Shown: one piece after another, positions 20,528-21,787 of the stretch | Numbering within the stretch: the stretch's first letter is position 1 | Layout: each line of letters begins with the position of its first letter | Source of the DNA: a virus | IMG/VR virus record: IMGVR_UViG_3300037459_000026 | Coordinates: 1 to 21,787 of that record | DNA: 21,787 bases | Reading direction: 5' to 3' (one strand) | Translations under genes and position numbers: made by a program | Notes under the pieces: generated by a model | What the model saw: the letters and a program-made list of their open reading frames with translations, nothing else | Databases searched by the model: none | What the model was told of the DNA's origin: nothing

Positions 20528-21787
20528 CTAAATTGGTTGAATGTCACCCCCTTCATCTGCTAGAAGCTGCGTAAGAGCTTGCGATACCAGCTCTTTAACT
20601 TGAGACGCTAATTCCCCGCCTTGCGCAGCACCATCGTTTATTTGCTGCAAACTGGCTTGAGCTTCCTCGGTTTTAAGTTGGGCTTGAATAGTTTTTTGCT
20701 TCTCTTGCTCAACGTCTGCTTGGGCTGTAGCTGTTTTTGCTTGAGCCTCGGCGGTTCTTGCTTTAAGTTCTGCCATCTGAACCTCTTGTTCTGGGTTCGG
20801 GCCTTCTGGCTCTGGTGGCATATCTTCAGCTAATTTTTCACGCTCCGTTTGAGTTAATACTTCAGGCGGTACAATTTTCTTAAGTCTTCCCGCTATTGAA
20901 TCAGCGCCCGGCCAATCCATATTTAACGCGATTAAATCAGCCATAACAATTGCAGCCTCCGGAACAGCTTTAGCAAATTGAATCATTGACTCCGCCGCTT
21001 CCATTCGCTGCGTTTGATAGCTAGGGCCTGTCGTCACTTCGATATCATATTTTGCAATATTCAAATCGTGAATGGTTACATACTCGTTTTTTTCTTCGTC
21101 GAGTATTTGCTCATTAATCATTACGAAATCTTCAGTGCCATCTTCAAACTTAAGTCTCATTGTTCGCTCTGTGTCATAAGTGGCAGGAATCATTTCAATT
21201 AAGATTTTACCAATACGACGCATTGCACGATTAAGATTATCGATAAAAGCAAACGAACCACGGTCACCCTGTCTTTGTCTTGCAATGATAGCTCTACCAG
21301 AAGTTTCATTTCCAGTATTACCCATTGACGCGTCAAACATGCCCATAGTTGATTTTATTTTATCGCTCGAATTCATGGCCATTGTTATTTCGGCGGCGGG
21401 TACTGCGCTAGGCTGTTCACGTCTTGGGCCTGTATCATTTGGAGAGTCTTTATTGTATTTAAGGATTGCATGGTTTTCAGTGTTCGCTGTCTGCCATTCC
21501 TCTTCGTATCCTTCAATATGATCCTCAGTACCAATAAATGGCGCTTTAGGTGCAAGAGCAACCGATTCAGTTGCGGCACTTTCCCAATAATTGGCCATTC
21601 TCATTGCGTCATGCGAATAACGATGCAATGAACGGAAAATAGTTTCTTCTCCGATTGTGTGCGCTTTACCCCAAACAGGGACCACCGGAATAGTTGAGCA
21701 ATCAATTTCAATTGGCCCCTCTAAAACTTCGGTACCCGTTATTTTTCGCCAATAAGTTTTATGAGTATTTACGTTACGCTCTTTTGC
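20528..21787 (-). CDS. Portal protein, P22 gp1-like, 5' end outside window
   Basis: The portal is the dodecameric ring through which DNA enters and leaves. The frame is open to the window edge: 34 codons precede a GTG at 21685, and its residues read through as CSTIPVVPVWG, so that GTG is internal and about 419 residues of a larger protein are seen (P22 portal: 725). Counting from the GTG, family features are the VPVWG start of a strand, DAMRMANYWESAATESVALA (26-45), NETSGRAIIARQRQGDRGSF (126-145) and DNLNRAMRRIGKILIEMIP (149-167), followed by YDTERTMRL. The C-terminus (296-350) is a Gln/Ala/Lys helix, like the barrel helix of the P22 portal. The gap of 68 bases to the scaffold start shows no clear promoter or hairpin. 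Confidence 0.9.
   Translation of the reverse strand, partial: AKERNVNTHKTYWRKITGTEVLEGPIEIDCSTIPVVPVWGKAHTIGEETIFRSLHRYSHDAMRMANYWESAATESVALAPKAPFIGTEDHIEGYEEEWQTANTENHAILKYNKDSPNDTGPRREQPSAVPAAEITMAMNSSDKIKSTMGMFDASMGNTGNETSGRAIIARQRQGDRGSFAFIDNLNRAMRRIGKILIEMIPATYDTERTMRLKFEDGTEDFVMINEQILDEEKNEYVTIHDLNIAKYDIEVTTGPSYQTQRMEAAESMIQFAKAVPEAAIVMADLIALNMDWPGADSIAGRLKKIVPPEVLTQTEREKLAEDMPPEPEGPNPEQEVQMAELKARTAEAQAKTATAQADVEQEKQKTIQAQLKTEEAQASLQQINDGAAQGGELASQVKELVSQALTQLLADEGGDIQPI

Noticed and set aside
21180-21521. 113-residue plus-strand frame opposite the portal gene
   Set aside because: Antisense to conserved portal sequence; no ribosome binding site and no recognisable protein.
20528-21685. 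Portal gene starting at the GTG at 21685
   Set aside because: The frame is open for another 34 codons to the window edge and those residues fit the portal family, so the GTG codes for an internal Val.

Overview
The window is part of a tailed-phage (or prophage) genome with a short-tailed, P22-like virion plan. Several leftward genes match P22-type structural families: portal, coat, gp4-like and gp10-like tail accessory proteins, a coiled-coil needle and a tailspike. Their order is also that of P22. The DNA is visibly AT-rich, and the coat gene has a strong AGGAGG ribosome binding site. A NinG homologue points to a gammaproteobacterial host, but which one is a guess. There is no tRNA, insertion sequence, CRISPR array, integrase or lysis gene in view. 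No gene-free stretch reaches 300 bases; the longest gaps are about 70 bases.

Layout. Positions 1-2647 are read rightward as one tight operon: the 3' part of a cytosine-C5 DNA methyltransferase, three small unrecognised genes, and ninG. A hairpin with T-runs on both sides (about 2651-2672) separates it from the leftward late operon, so the two transcription units converge there. Read leftward from the right edge, the late operon holds: portal (cut off at the window edge), scaffold-like protein, major coat protein, a terminator hairpin, two small proteins (one a fusion containing a Gp49/gp66-like domain), gp4-like, gp10-like, tail needle, a cupin-like protein, two putative ejection proteins, a 2265-residue giant protein, and the tailspike.

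How they work together. Portal, scaffold and coat build the procapsid. The gp4-like and gp10-like proteins and the needle close the portal after packaging. The two small internal proteins and the giant protein sit where P22 encodes its ejected proteins gp7, gp20 and gp16, so they are probably carried in the head and injected with the DNA. The tailspike binds the host surface.

The most interesting object is the giant protein. It stands in the gp16 position but is almost four times as long. It appears to carry two ADP-ribosyltransferase-like domains, a zinc-metallopeptidase motif (HEMAH with a downstream Glu), a repeated LPxGFE short motif and a long helical C-terminal half with a hydrophobic segment. 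This is the architecture of a phage 'polyvalent' protein: an injected enzyme package that may act on host proteins or defences before phage genes are expressed. Second in interest is the needle, whose shaft is eleven unbroken heptads with Ile at one core position and Asn at the other.
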